Positions 7,792 to 14,974 of a stretch of 21,913 bases of DNA are shown here, in pieces. Numbering within the stretch: the first letter of the stretch is position 1; every line of letters begins with the position of its first letter. Under the pieces are notes generated by a model. It was not told the origin of the DNA. It ran no database searches and worked only from the letters and a program-made list of their open reading frames with translations. The position numbers and the translations under genes were made by a program. The stretch is taken from the NCBI GenBank assembly GCA_046732855.1, contig JBKPNX010000021.1, forward strand, positions 1 to 21,913, written 5' to 3'. The stretch is from JBKPNX01 sp046732855. GTDB taxonomy: Bacteria; Pseudomonadota; Alphaproteobacteria; Geminicoccales; Geminicoccaceae.

Positions 7792-8190
7792 TCAGACGCC
7801 GAGCATCTTGTGCAGTCTGGCGTCCCTTGTCTTGAAGTGGTTGACGAACCAGTCGCGCACCGTGGTCGCGAGCGCCTCCCCGGCGTCCGCAAAGGCTCCG
7901 GCCTCGTAATCGTCCATGATGTCGCGGATCTCGTCGAGCAGGGCCTCGTGCTCCGCCTTGTGCGCCTGGTACTCGTCGTAGCGGTGCTTGCGCATGACCG
8001 TCTCCTCGAGCGCGAAGTGCGCCGAGATCCGCGCGAACACCTCGCCGAGGAAGCGCGAGACCGTGTCCTTCGAGGCATCGCCGCCGAGTTCCGCGTGCAG
8101 CTGGTTGATCAGCGCCACCAGCTCCTGGTGCTCGTGATCGACCTCGGCGACCCCGGTCTCGAACTCCTTGCGCCATACAATGAGGGTCAT
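7792..8190 (-). CDS. Bacteriohemerythrin
   Basis: The 132-residue cytoplasmic four-helix-bundle protein has a complete non-heme di-iron site: H21, H58, E62, H77, H81, H118 and D123 fit the HxxxE...HxxxH...HxxxxD pattern. The WRKEFETGVAEVDHEHQEL start is typical. Such proteins bind O2 reversibly and can also bind NO; roles include oxygen delivery to membrane oxidases, sensing and detoxification. As the last gene of a probable NO reductase operon it may buffer O2 or NO near the membrane, which is inference. GGAGG lies about six bases before the ATG. The gene follows the unknown gene by 15 bases. There is no fused signalling domain. Confidence 0.93.
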   Translation of the reverse strand: MTLIVWRKEFETGVAEVDHEHQELVALINQLHAELGGDASKDTVSRFLGEVFARISAHFALEETVMRKHRYDEYQAHKAEHEALLDEIRDIMDDYEAGAFADAGEALATTVRDWFVNHFKTRDARLHKMLGV

Positions 8191-8205
8191 CTGCTTCCTC
8201 CGGAT

Positions 8206-8706
8206 CTACCGGAAAACGAAGCCGCCCATCTCGGGGCGGAAATCGATCGCGACGCTCTGCGCCGGTGCAAGCTCGAGCGTCGCGGTCCGCTCGTAATCGA
8301 AACCCTCGGTGCGATCGCTGTCGCGCAGGCGTGCGATCAGCTCGTGCCGGCCGGCCGGCACGGCGAAGCGCTCATATGCTCGGGACGGGCCGTCGCCGGC
8401 CAGCCCCGTCGGCGGCAGCACCGCCCGATACAGCACATTGCCATCGAGCAGCAGCTCGACCGTGACCGGCAGGCGTTCGCGCGAACAGGCGGCGGGCCGG
8501 CGCATGTTCGGCGCCAGCTTGGCGAGTTCTTCGGCGCTTCGCTGGCGGCATTCCGCCTTGTGTGCGCCATGCGCGAAGCTGAGCTTGAGGAGCGCCAGAT
8601 CCGGCGGGAAGTGGGTGTAGGCCGGCCGATTCGAGCAATACCCGATGCCAAGGGCGAGCAGCAGAAAGACCGCCCCCTGACCGACATAGGCAAGGGGCTT
8701 AGCCAT
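8206..8706 (-). CDS. Unknown membrane-anchored protein, 166 aa
   Basis: I do not recognise a named family. One hydrophobic helix (about residues 8-24) anchors the protein, leaving a domain of about 140 residues that is probably periplasmic. Cysteines lie at 24, 53 and 74; C53 and C74 flank a short helical stretch and could form a disulfide. A HGAHKAEC segment (46-53) has two histidines near C53 and might bind metal or heme, though there is no CxxCH. The second half (80-160) alternates hydrophobic residues like a beta-sandwich (VTVELLLDG, FAVPAGRHELIARL). It overlaps the end of the cytochrome b fusion by eight bases, which suggests coupled synthesis and a shared complex. Confidence 0.75.
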   Translation of the reverse strand: MAKPLAYVGQGAVFLLLALGIGYCSNRPAYTHFPPDLALLKLSFAHGAHKAECRQRSAEELAKLAPNMRRPAACSRERLPVTVELLLDGNVLYRAVLPPTGLAGDGPSRAYERFAVPAGRHELIARLRDSDRTEGFDYERTATLELAPAQSVAIDFRPEMGGFVFR

Positions 8707-10282
8707 GGCTCATCTCGCGCGATTCCGCCGTAGCCGGCACTGGCGAGCGGCGTTCGATCCTCGGCGTCTGAAGCTCTGCAAGACGCTCTGCAAACCGCCC
8801 GAGCGCCGCTTCGAGTTCCCTGACCCTGTGCCTGCCGAGCCAGAGCGTGCTCAAGCGTTCGCGCGGCACCCGGGCGCGCAGGTTGGGGTCGCGCTTGCCC
8901 GCGAGGCGCTCCTCGGTCCAGGCGATGCCGAACCGGTTGAAGCAGGCGCTATCGGCGCAGCCGGTCAACAGCACCCCGTCAGCCAGATCGCGGCTCAGGG
9001 CGTAGTCGATGAACGCGGGCGGCAACTGACCGATGCAGGCGAGGCTGAGCGCCGCCACCTGCGGACCTCGTACCGCGGCAAGCTCGACCCCGTGATCGCA
9101 GCCGAACACCACGATGCGCGGCGCTTGCGTCAGGCCCGCCGCCGCATCGTTCACCCGGTCGCGTAGGGTAGCCATGGACAGGCTCGGCAGATCGATGCCC
9201 GGCACGAGCTCCGTGGCGCGCCGGAACGGCATCGAGGTCGGGCAGGCGCCGGCGCAGATCCCGCAGCTGACGCACAGGCCCGGATTGACCCTGGCCTCGC
9301 GCTCGAACGCGCGGCCATCGGTGCGGGGCATCATGGTGATCGCATTGTAGGGGCAGTCGGCGGCGCAGCGCGTGCAGCCGTTGCAGTTGGCGAGATCGAC
9401 CACCGCGACGGCCGCGCGCCGCAGCGGCGGCAGCCAGGGCAGCACGACGAGCATCAGGATCAGCGCGCCGGCGAGGCCCCAGGTCGCCGCGCCCGGCCAG
9501 CTGTCGAGCAACGGGTAGAAGCCCAGGTAGAACCAGTCGAGGCCGACCTCGGCCGGCACCTTGCCGAGATCGGCCGGCCCCTGGCTGAGCGCCGGCTTGA
9601 CGACCGACAGCGCGAGCATGGTCAGGAACATGCCGGTCGCCAGGCCGCGCGCCGGATTGATCTGCGGCCGGCTGACCCGTTGCAGATGCATCCACAGCAC
9701 CAGCAGCAGCAACAGGGGCAGCAGGATATGCATGAACACCAGAAGGGTGAAGAAACGGTCGTCCAGACTGTCCGGCGCCAGAAAATTGCGCGCGATCGCC
9801 TGGCCGAAGATGGGCAGCTGGTCGAGCCATTCGGTCGTGGCGATCGCGACGTACTGGGCGAGCTTGTCCCAGACCAGCCAGTAGCCGGTGATGCCGGCGG
9901 CGATGATCAGCAGCAGGATCGGCACACCGGTCACCCAGGTGAACCAGCGCGGACCGCGGTACCGGTCGAGCGAGAACTCCCGGACCAGATGCACCATCAG
10001 GATGATCACGAGGGCGTCGGACGCATAACGATGCAGGCTGCGCATCACGCCGCCGGCGTACCATTGCTGGTGGGTCAGGTCCTCGACCGAGCCGTAGGCC
10101 GCGGCGACTCCGGTATCGAAGAAGACGTAGAGATAAATCCCGCTGACCGCGACGATCCAATACAAGAAGAAACCGAGCGCGCCCAGATGGTAAAGCGGGT
10201 TCCAGGCTGGCGGGAAGACATGATCGAGCAGGCCCTCGAGGCGCTCGAATGCGAACCGCAGCGTCCTGCGTACGCGGCTCAT
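8699..10282 (-). CDS. Cytochrome b / 2[4Fe-4S] ferredoxin / MvhD-like fusion protein
   Basis: This 527-residue protein joins three redox modules. Residues about 1-200 are a cytochrome b/b6 N-terminal domain with four helices and two H-x13-H pairs (H84/H98 and H185/H199) for two bis-histidine b hemes. Residues 205-286 resemble subunit IV with two more helices; the PEWY quinol motif is replaced by LDWFYLGFYP. Two ferredoxin motifs follow: C300, C303, C306, C310 and C337, C340, C343, C347. The C-terminal part (about 388-500) resembles the MvhD delta subunit of methyl-viologen-reducing hydrogenase/heterodisulfide reductase systems, with C395, C416, C442 and C447. Six helices predict that the iron-sulfur part is cytoplasmic. 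ATG at 10282 is preferred; an upstream extension would enter the SCO gene. Electron flow between quinone and a cytoplasmic donor is inference. Confidence 0.85.
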   Translation of the reverse strand: MSRVRRTLRFAFERLEGLLDHVFPPAWNPLYHLGALGFFLYWIVAVSGIYLYVFFDTGVAAAYGSVEDLTHQQWYAGGVMRSLHRYASDALVIILMVHLVREFSLDRYRGPRWFTWVTGVPILLLIIAAGITGYWLVWDKLAQYVAIATTEWLDQLPIFGQAIARNFLAPDSLDDRFFTLLVFMHILLPLLLLLVLWMHLQRVSRPQINPARGLATGMFLTMLALSVVKPALSQGPADLGKVPAEVGLDWFYLGFYPLLDSWPGAATWGLAGALILMLVVLPWLPPLRRAAVAVVDLANCNGCTRCAADCPYNAITMMPRTDGRAFEREARVNPGLCVSCGICAGACPTSMPFRRATELVPGIDLPSLSMATLRDRVNDAAAGLTQAPRIVVFGCDHGVELAAVRGPQVAALSLACIGQLPPAFIDYALSRDLADGVLLTGCADSACFNRFGIAWTEERLAGKRDPNLRARVPRERLSTLWLGRHRVRELEAALGRFAERLAELQTPRIERRSPVPATAESREMSHG

Positions 10283-10301
10283 CGGCGCGCTCGCAGGGGT
10301 G

Positions 10302-11099
10302 TCAGGCGCGCAGCTGGGGCCGCCCGCTCCGGCGCCATTCGCGGAGCGCGAACCCGGCCACGCCGGCGAGAGCGGCGAGCCCGATCGCCATGCCCACAAA
10401 CGGCGAGTAGTCGAAGCGATAGCCGCCGGTCCTCGGGTCGTAGAGCGTGCAGAACAGGCGCACGCGGTTGACCAGGCCCGCGAGGCTGGTCCAGTCGCTC
10501 CGCCGGCCGTACACCAGCTCCTTGAGCGGCTCGACCAGGGCCGGCGCCTCGAACACGCCGCCGTAGATCTGCCGGTACACCACGCCCTCCTGGTCGACCA
10601 CCGTGGTCAAGGCCAGGTGGTCGAAGCCTTGCGGTGAAGGGTACAGCGCAAAGCCGATCTCGTCGATCAGCGCAGCGACCGTGGCGGGGTCGCTGCTGAG
10701 GAACCGCCAGTTCGGCCGTTCGACCCCTTGGGCACGGGCGAAGGCGCGCATGCGCGCGGGCGTGTCGTGGGCGGTGTCGAAGCCGATCGTGACCACGGCG
10801 AAGCTGTCCTCGCCGAGCGCCTTCTGGGCCGCTCCGATGGCGGCGTCCAGGGTCTGCACGATGGTCGGGCAGACCGACGAGCAGCTCGTATAGACGAGGT
10901 TCAGCACCAGCGGTTTGCTGCGGAGGTCGGCGAGCCGGACCGGTGTCTGCGCGGCGTCCACGAAAGTGTGATCGGCCAGCTGCCGGCCGATCGCCGCCTG
11001 GCCGATGCGCAGCGCCTCGGCCTCGTCGAGCGCGACCTTGGACCATGCCGGGCCGGCGGTCAGCGCGACCAGGAGGAGGCCAGCGCACAGGCGCAGCAT
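10302..11099 (-). CDS. SCO1/SenC family copper chaperone with C-terminal membrane helix
   Basis: The 265-residue exported protein has a signal sequence (about 1-20), a thioredoxin-like domain with C73-S-S-V-C77-P and H161 in GFDHLALTT. These three residues bind copper in SCO proteins, which deliver it to the CuA site of subunit II. A NRVRLFCTLYDPRTGGYRFD segment and a C-terminal helix (about 232-252) end the protein, giving a membrane anchor at the C-terminus instead of the usual N-terminal one. Its place behind subunits I and II and ctaB fits assembly of that enzyme's CuA center. SenC genes also accompany norSY in ammonia oxidisers. The stop is 19 bases before the cytochrome b fusion. Confidence 0.92.
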   Translation of the reverse strand: MLRLCAGLLLVALTAGPAWSKVALDEAEALRIGQAAIGRQLADHTFVDAAQTPVRLADLRSKPLVLNLVYTSCSSVCPTIVQTLDAAIGAAQKALGEDSFAVVTIGFDTAHDTPARMRAFARAQGVERPNWRFLSSDPATVAALIDEIGFALYPSPQGFDHLALTTVVDQEGVVYRQIYGGVFEAPALVEPLKELVYGRRSDWTSLAGLVNRVRLFCTLYDPRTGGYRFDYSPFVGMAIGLAALAGVAGFALREWRRSGRPQLRA

Positions 11100-11109
11100 G
11101 TCGCACGCC

Positions 11110-12027
11110 TCATCCGGCCGGCACGAGCGGCAGCTGATCCAGGATCGCGGCGCCCAGCAGTAAGCCGAGCTGCGCCAGCGAAGCGGCGAAGTTACGGCGC
11201 GCGGTCGCCGGGCCGGGGCTGCGCATCAGCTGGACGCTACGCCACGTGAAATAGACGCCTCCGGCCAGTGCGCCCGCGAGATAGACCCAGCCCATGCCGA
11301 GCCAGAACGGCACCAGGGCCAGCAGGCTCAGCGCCACGGTGTGGCCGAGGATGACCCGGGCGGCGGCAGCGTCGCCGATCACCACCGGCAGCATCGGCAC
11401 CTCGGCCGTGGCATAGTCCCGGTGCAGGGCGGTAGCCAGACTCCAGAAGTGGGGCGGCGTCCAGAGAAACAGAACGAGCGCCAGAATCAACGGGACCGGC
11501 GCCGGGGCCGGATCGACCGCCGCGGCGCCGGCGAGCACGGCAAAGCTGCCGGCGAGGCCACCGACCACGATGTTGGTCCAGCTGCGCCGCTTGAGCCAGA
11601 CGGTATAGACCACGCCATAAACGAACGCGCCGAGGAACACGTGCAACGCCGCAATCCAGTTGGTTGCAAGCGCCGCGGAGAGCACCGAGCCGGCCAGGAG
11701 CAGCCCGATCGCCGCGACCCAGCCCGGGCCGGGATGAAACTGGCCGGTGACGAACGGGCGCAGGCGCGTGCGCTTCATGCACGCATCGAGGTCGCGCTCG
11801 ACGTACTGGTTGAAAGCCCCGGCGCTGGCCGAAGACAGCAGCACCGCCAGCGCCAGCACGGCGACCTGCCAGCCTTCAAGCGCCGGGCCGGGGGTCGCCG
11901 CGATCCCGGCCAGCGCGCACAGCATGATGGCGAGCCCGATCCGCAGCTTGAACACGTCGAGCAGCGCCCGCACCGCAACGGCGCGGGGCAGCGCTTGGCC
12001 GCGGGCGACTGGAGGATGGCGCGCCAT
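11110..12027 (-). CDS. ctaB: Protoheme IX farnesyltransferase (heme O synthase)
   Basis: The 305-residue UbiA-superfamily membrane enzyme has about eight or nine helices. It transfers a farnesyl group to the vinyl group of protoheme to make heme O. The first prenyl-diphosphate motif is NQYVERDLDACMKRT (73-87), with N73, D79 and D81. A loop reading WTPPHFWSLAT and DYATAEVPMLPVV matches CtaB rather than other UbiA members. The gene starts four bases after the subunit I stop and ends 10 bases before the SCO start. It implies that the adjacent heme-copper enzyme carries heme O, or heme A if a ctaA exists elsewhere. Confidence 0.95.
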   Translation of the reverse strand: MARHPPVARGQALPRAVAVRALLDVFKLRIGLAIMLCALAGIAATPGPALEGWQVAVLALAVLLSSASAGAFNQYVERDLDACMKRTRLRPFVTGQFHPGPGWVAAIGLLLAGSVLSAALATNWIAALHVFLGAFVYGVVYTVWLKRRSWTNIVVGGLAGSFAVLAGAAAVDPAPAPVPLILALVLFLWTPPHFWSLATALHRDYATAEVPMLPVVIGDAAAARVILGHTVALSLLALVPFWLGMGWVYLAGALAGGVYFTWRSVQLMRSPGPATARRNFAASLAQLGLLLGAAILDQLPLVPAG

Positions 12028-12031
12028 CGGC

Positions 12032-13762
12032 TCAGCCCATCGGCCAGATCGCAGACAGATACTTCCAGTTGACGAAGTAGTAGAGCACGAACGCAGTGAA
12101 GAAGACCGCGACCAGAATGTAGGTGCCGGGCAGATGCCAGGTGCCGGCGCTGCCGTAAGTCGCAGCGACTTCCGGACCGCAGGGCGCGATCAGCTTCGAT
12201 TCCCGCATCGAGGCCCCGGTCAGCTTCTTGCCGAACAGGATCGAGCCGACCACCACGACGACGTAAAGGATGCCGCCCGCGGCGGCAGTCAGCGCCGCGA
12301 TGCCGTTCAGCCCCATCATCAGGAATGCGGTCGCCGGGTAGTCGAAGGTGAAGATCGCTTCGGAGAAGGTGATGTCCCAGTGCCGGCGCGCCACGCCCAG
12401 CGTGCCCGCGCCCATCATGAACACCGCGATTCCCGCGACGCCGGCCCCGAACAGATAGGGCTGCCAGCGAGCGAGCTTGGGCAGCACCAGCTCGCGCTGG
12501 AAGATCAGCGGGATCAGCAGGTAGGTGATGGCCATGAAGGCGAGCGTCGTCCCGGCGACGACGGTGGCATGGAAGTGCCCGGGCACATACAGCGTGTTGT
12601 GCATGATCAGGTTGATCTGCTCGGTGCCGAGCACCACGCCCGAGATGCCGCCGAGGAAACCGAACATGACCAGGGACAGAAACATGCCGGCGAACGCCGG
12701 ATTGTCCCACGGCGCCCTGCGCAGCCACTCGAAGACGCCGTGAGTGAAGCCCTTCTTGCGTTGCGCCGCCTCGATCGCGCCCGGCACCGTCATGCCGTGG
12801 ATCAGGCTGCCGAGCACGGCGAGGTACATGGCGTAGCTGGTGTTGAACACCTTCCACTGGGAGCTGAGCGCCGGCTCGACCAGGAGGTGATGCGCGCACG
12901 CCAGCTGCAGGAACAGGATGTACAGCAGGAAGGCGCCCCGGCTGACCTTCTCCGACAACGGCTTGGCGCCGAGCACGAGCGCCGCGATGGCATACCATAC
13001 CGCGACGTGCGCCGAGACGTTGATCTGCTGGGAGGAGTGCCCCATGCCCCACCAGACCAGCTTGTACATCAGCGGATCGATGTAGTTGATCAGCCCGAGC
13101 GACCACAGCCAGGTCGGGATCAGGATGATCGCGCCAGACGCCAAGGTGAACACGGCGATGATCGCGGCGGTCAGCGCGCCAAAGGTGACCAGCGGGATCG
13201 AACCCTCGTAGGTGCCCTCCTCCTTGGCAATCACCAGGGTGCCGAAGAAGATGCCGACCGCGATCAGCGCGCCGACCGCGAACAGGATCAGCCCGAGGTA
13301 GAAGTTGGGCGTCGCCTGCATCGGCGGATAGGACGTGAACATCACGCTCGAGTCGCCCTGCAGCACGGTGACGTTGACGACGCCCGCCCCGATCAGCATC
13401 AGCGCGAACGCGACCCAGGCGAGACGGGGCGTCGCGAGGCGCGAGTTCAAGAGGACGGCCGAGGCGAAATAGAGAACCGCGATCTCGAAGAAGATGATCC
13501 AGACCAGCAGCACGTCCAGACCGTGGGCGGTCAGGATCAGGTAGAACCACTCGGCGTCGAGAAGGTGCACGGCCGGCCAGCGGGTGAGCGCTACCAGCAG
13601 GCCGAACAGGCCGCCGATCGCGAGAAAGATCACGGCGGCCACGGCGTTGGCCTTGATCAGGGTCTGCGCGGCCAGATGCACGCGCAGTCCCGTCACGGGG
13701 CAAATGCGAAAGCCAGCTTCGGCCTCAGGACGCCCGCGGAAGCCTTCGACGGTGGTGGCCAT
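12032..13762 (-). CDS. Heme-copper oxidoreductase subunit I, probable non-canonical nitric oxide reductase (eNOR/sNOR-like)
   Basis: The 576-residue membrane protein has twelve or more helices. Ligands are complete: H80 and H398 for the low-spin heme, H396 for the high-spin heme, and H242, H291 and H292 for CuB. Oxygen reductases carry a tyrosine four residues after the first CuB histidine (HPxVY) that cross-links to it. Here the helix reads GHSSQQINVS, with Q246 in that place. The HxxE glutamate of cNOR/qNOR is also absent. MHNTLYVPGHFHATV and the HH region look nearest to B-type enzymes. Neighbouring nir genes support NO reduction; annotation as a cytochrome oxidase would be the default error. 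GGGAGG six bases before ATG 13762 fixes the start, although the frame is open 85 codons further upstream. Confidence 0.85.
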   Translation of the reverse strand: MATTVEGFRGRPEAEAGFRICPVTGLRVHLAAQTLIKANAVAAVIFLAIGGLFGLLVALTRWPAVHLLDAEWFYLILTAHGLDVLLVWIIFFEIAVLYFASAVLLNSRLATPRLAWVAFALMLIGAGVVNVTVLQGDSSVMFTSYPPMQATPNFYLGLILFAVGALIAVGIFFGTLVIAKEEGTYEGSIPLVTFGALTAAIIAVFTLASGAIILIPTWLWSLGLINYIDPLMYKLVWWGMGHSSQQINVSAHVAVWYAIAALVLGAKPLSEKVSRGAFLLYILFLQLACAHHLLVEPALSSQWKVFNTSYAMYLAVLGSLIHGMTVPGAIEAAQRKKGFTHGVFEWLRRAPWDNPAFAGMFLSLVMFGFLGGISGVVLGTEQINLIMHNTLYVPGHFHATVVAGTTLAFMAITYLLIPLIFQRELVLPKLARWQPYLFGAGVAGIAVFMMGAGTLGVARRHWDITFSEAIFTFDYPATAFLMMGLNGIAALTAAAGGILYVVVVVGSILFGKKLTGASMRESKLIAPCGPEVAATYGSAGTWHLPGTYILVAVFFTAFVLYYFVNWKYLSAIWPMG

Positions 13763-13764
13763 GC

Positions 13765-14319
13765 TCAGCCTCCCTGGCCCGGCTCGACCACGTGGATCCG
13801 ACCGACCATGGTGTGATGGCCGATGCCGCAGTATTCGTTGCACACCACGCTGAACTGACCGGTTCGGTCGGGGGTGATGGTCATCACCATCTCGTAGCCG
13901 GGATGCACCTGGACGTTGATGTTGACCGGCTGCAGCGAGAACCCGTGCTGCCAATCGAGCGAAGACAGGTGCAGCCGGTAGCGCTGGCCCCGCTCGAGCT
14001 GAAGCACCGGCCACCATTCCCAGAGCCGGGCGTACATGTAGACATCCGAGCCCGGCGGCGCGTGGACCACCGGCACCCCGGTGTCGCCCTCCTCGCCCAC
14101 CTTGAACTGTTCGGCGAACCCCTCGGTGCGCTCCGCGTACACGGCGGGGTCGATCCGGTACGCCTCATTGGACAGATTCTGGGCGCCCGTGAAGTGCCAC
14201 CAGATCATGAACAGGAACATGAACACGCCCCACAGGAACGCGATCACGATCCAGACGAGCTCGGCCCGCTCGACCGGCTCATTCCACCACAGCCGCTGCT
14301 CAGGAGGACGAATCGCCAT
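13765..14319 (-). CDS. Heme-copper enzyme subunit II with CuA site
   Basis: The 184-residue protein has one N-terminal membrane helix (about 21-41) and a periplasmic cupredoxin domain. The CuA site is intact: H125 in DWQHGFS, then C160, E162, C164, H168 and M171 in CNEYCGIGHHTM. The short length with a single helix resembles B-type (ba3) oxidase subunit II and the CuA subunits of eNOR and sNOR rather than A-type subunit II with two helices. It would take electrons from a soluble cytochrome c or cupredoxin and pass them to subunit I. GGAGG lies six bases before the ATG. Its stop is two bases before the subunit I start. Confidence 0.93.
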   Translation of the reverse strand: MAIRPPEQRLWWNEPVERAELVWIVIAFLWGVFMFLFMIWWHFTGAQNLSNEAYRIDPAVYAERTEGFAEQFKVGEEGDTGVPVVHAPPGSDVYMYARLWEWWPVLQLERGQRYRLHLSSLDWQHGFSLQPVNINVQVHPGYEMVMTITPDRTGQFSVVCNEYCGIGHHTMVGRIHVVEPGQGG

Positions 14320-14331
14320 GAGCGCCTCCGC

Positions 14332-14514
14332 TCACCGCGCGATCGGAACCTGGGTCAGCTCCATCACGCCCCAGAGGATGTACAGCACCGTCGGGATGGT
14401 GACGCCGAGGAACAGGAGCAGAAACGGGTTGTCGAGCACCCGCTGCATGAACGGGATGCGCTCCTGAGGCGGAGCGCTCGGTGTGGACGCGCTGCCAGCG
14501 CTGGTCTGAGCCAT
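14332..14514 (-). CDS. Small single-helix subunit of the heme-copper enzyme
   Basis: This 60-residue protein has a polar Ser/Pro-rich start, then one membrane helix (about 30-52, FLLLFLGVTIPTVLYILWGV) and a short tail. It begins the operon, 12 bases before subunit II. Single-helix subunits are known in ba3-type oxidases (subunit IIa) and in related operons, so a structural subunit is likely; similarity to a named family cannot be judged at this length. ATG 14514 is preferred. A TTG at 14562 would add 16 charged residues, and its AGGAGG is only one base away, which is too close. Confidence 0.75.
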   Translation of the reverse strand: MAQTSAGSASTPSAPPQERIPFMQRVLDNPFLLLFLGVTIPTVLYILWGVMELTQVPIAR

Positions 14515-14578
14515 GCCAGGATCCCCAAGTCGGGCCGAGGGCCCTCCCGACCGATCGGCCAAGCCTCCTGCTGAGGGA

Positions 14579-14620
14579 TTTCTAGTTGGAGGACACCTCG
14601 GGTGCTTTGACCGAAATCAA
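14579..14620 (-). promoter_or_regulatory. FNR/NNR-type promoter of the heme-copper (NO reductase) operon
   Basis: Read on the minus strand, a TTGAT-TTCG-GTCAA box at 14620-14607 matches the FNR/DNR/NNR consensus except for one position. A TAGAAA hexamer at 14584-14579 follows after exactly 22 bases, the spacing of a class II FNR-activated promoter (box centred at -41.5). This predicts a start near 14572 and a leader of about 58 bases before ATG 14514. Confidence 0.75.
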
Positions 14621-14974
14621 TTTACGGATGGCCTGCCATCAGCTTGGCCGAGCATCAGCAGCACGCATCGGCTGGCCTCAGATGCGGACTGCGACGGGGG
14701 CACGAGCGCAAGGCTGCAGTGGCCCGCGCATCGAATGATCTCGGCAGGCCTCAGCAAAGTCGGAGAGCCCGGCGACCTGACGGTCGCAGTGCGCATTGCC
14801 GTCTTGATGGATGATGCCCCCGCGACGGCGCGAACTGTCCGGACGAGGAGCGATGGTCCTACCGCGCAGGCGCACGGATGAATGGAGCTATCCTGCCCAA
14901 TGGGAGTGGCCAGGAATTGACACCCGCTCTGCAACGCCTGAACCTCGCGCGAGACCGAGCCTGGGAGACAGCAA
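14621..14974. other. Intergenic region between divergent operons
   Basis: About 350 bases between the NO reductase promoter and the luciferase-like gene. Frames are open because of the base composition, but no frame resembles a known protein. TTGACA at 14917-14922 looks like a -35 element for the downstream gene, but no good -10 follows at the right distance. Nothing else is recognisable. Confidence 0.5.

Noticed and set aside
10283..10399. A 39-codon extension of the cytochrome b fusion
   Set aside because: It runs into the SCO gene and does not resemble the cytochrome b N-terminus, which begins properly at 10282.
12032..13762. Reading as an ordinary aa3- or ba3-type oxygen reductase
   Set aside because: The conserved tyrosine of the CuB helix is replaced by glutamine, and genetic context is denitrification. 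Oxygen reduction is not formally excluded.
11747..13816. Long plus-strand frame of 689 codons antisense to subunit I
   Set aside because: Composition is Arg/Asp/Gln-rich and low in complexity, as expected for a shadow frame in GC-rich DNA; the opposite strand carries clear conserved genes.
13763..14017. An 85-codon N-terminal extension of subunit I
   Set aside because: It overlaps subunit II in another frame and is Arg/Pro-rich; ATG 13762 has a strong GGGAGG and begins the normal family sequence.
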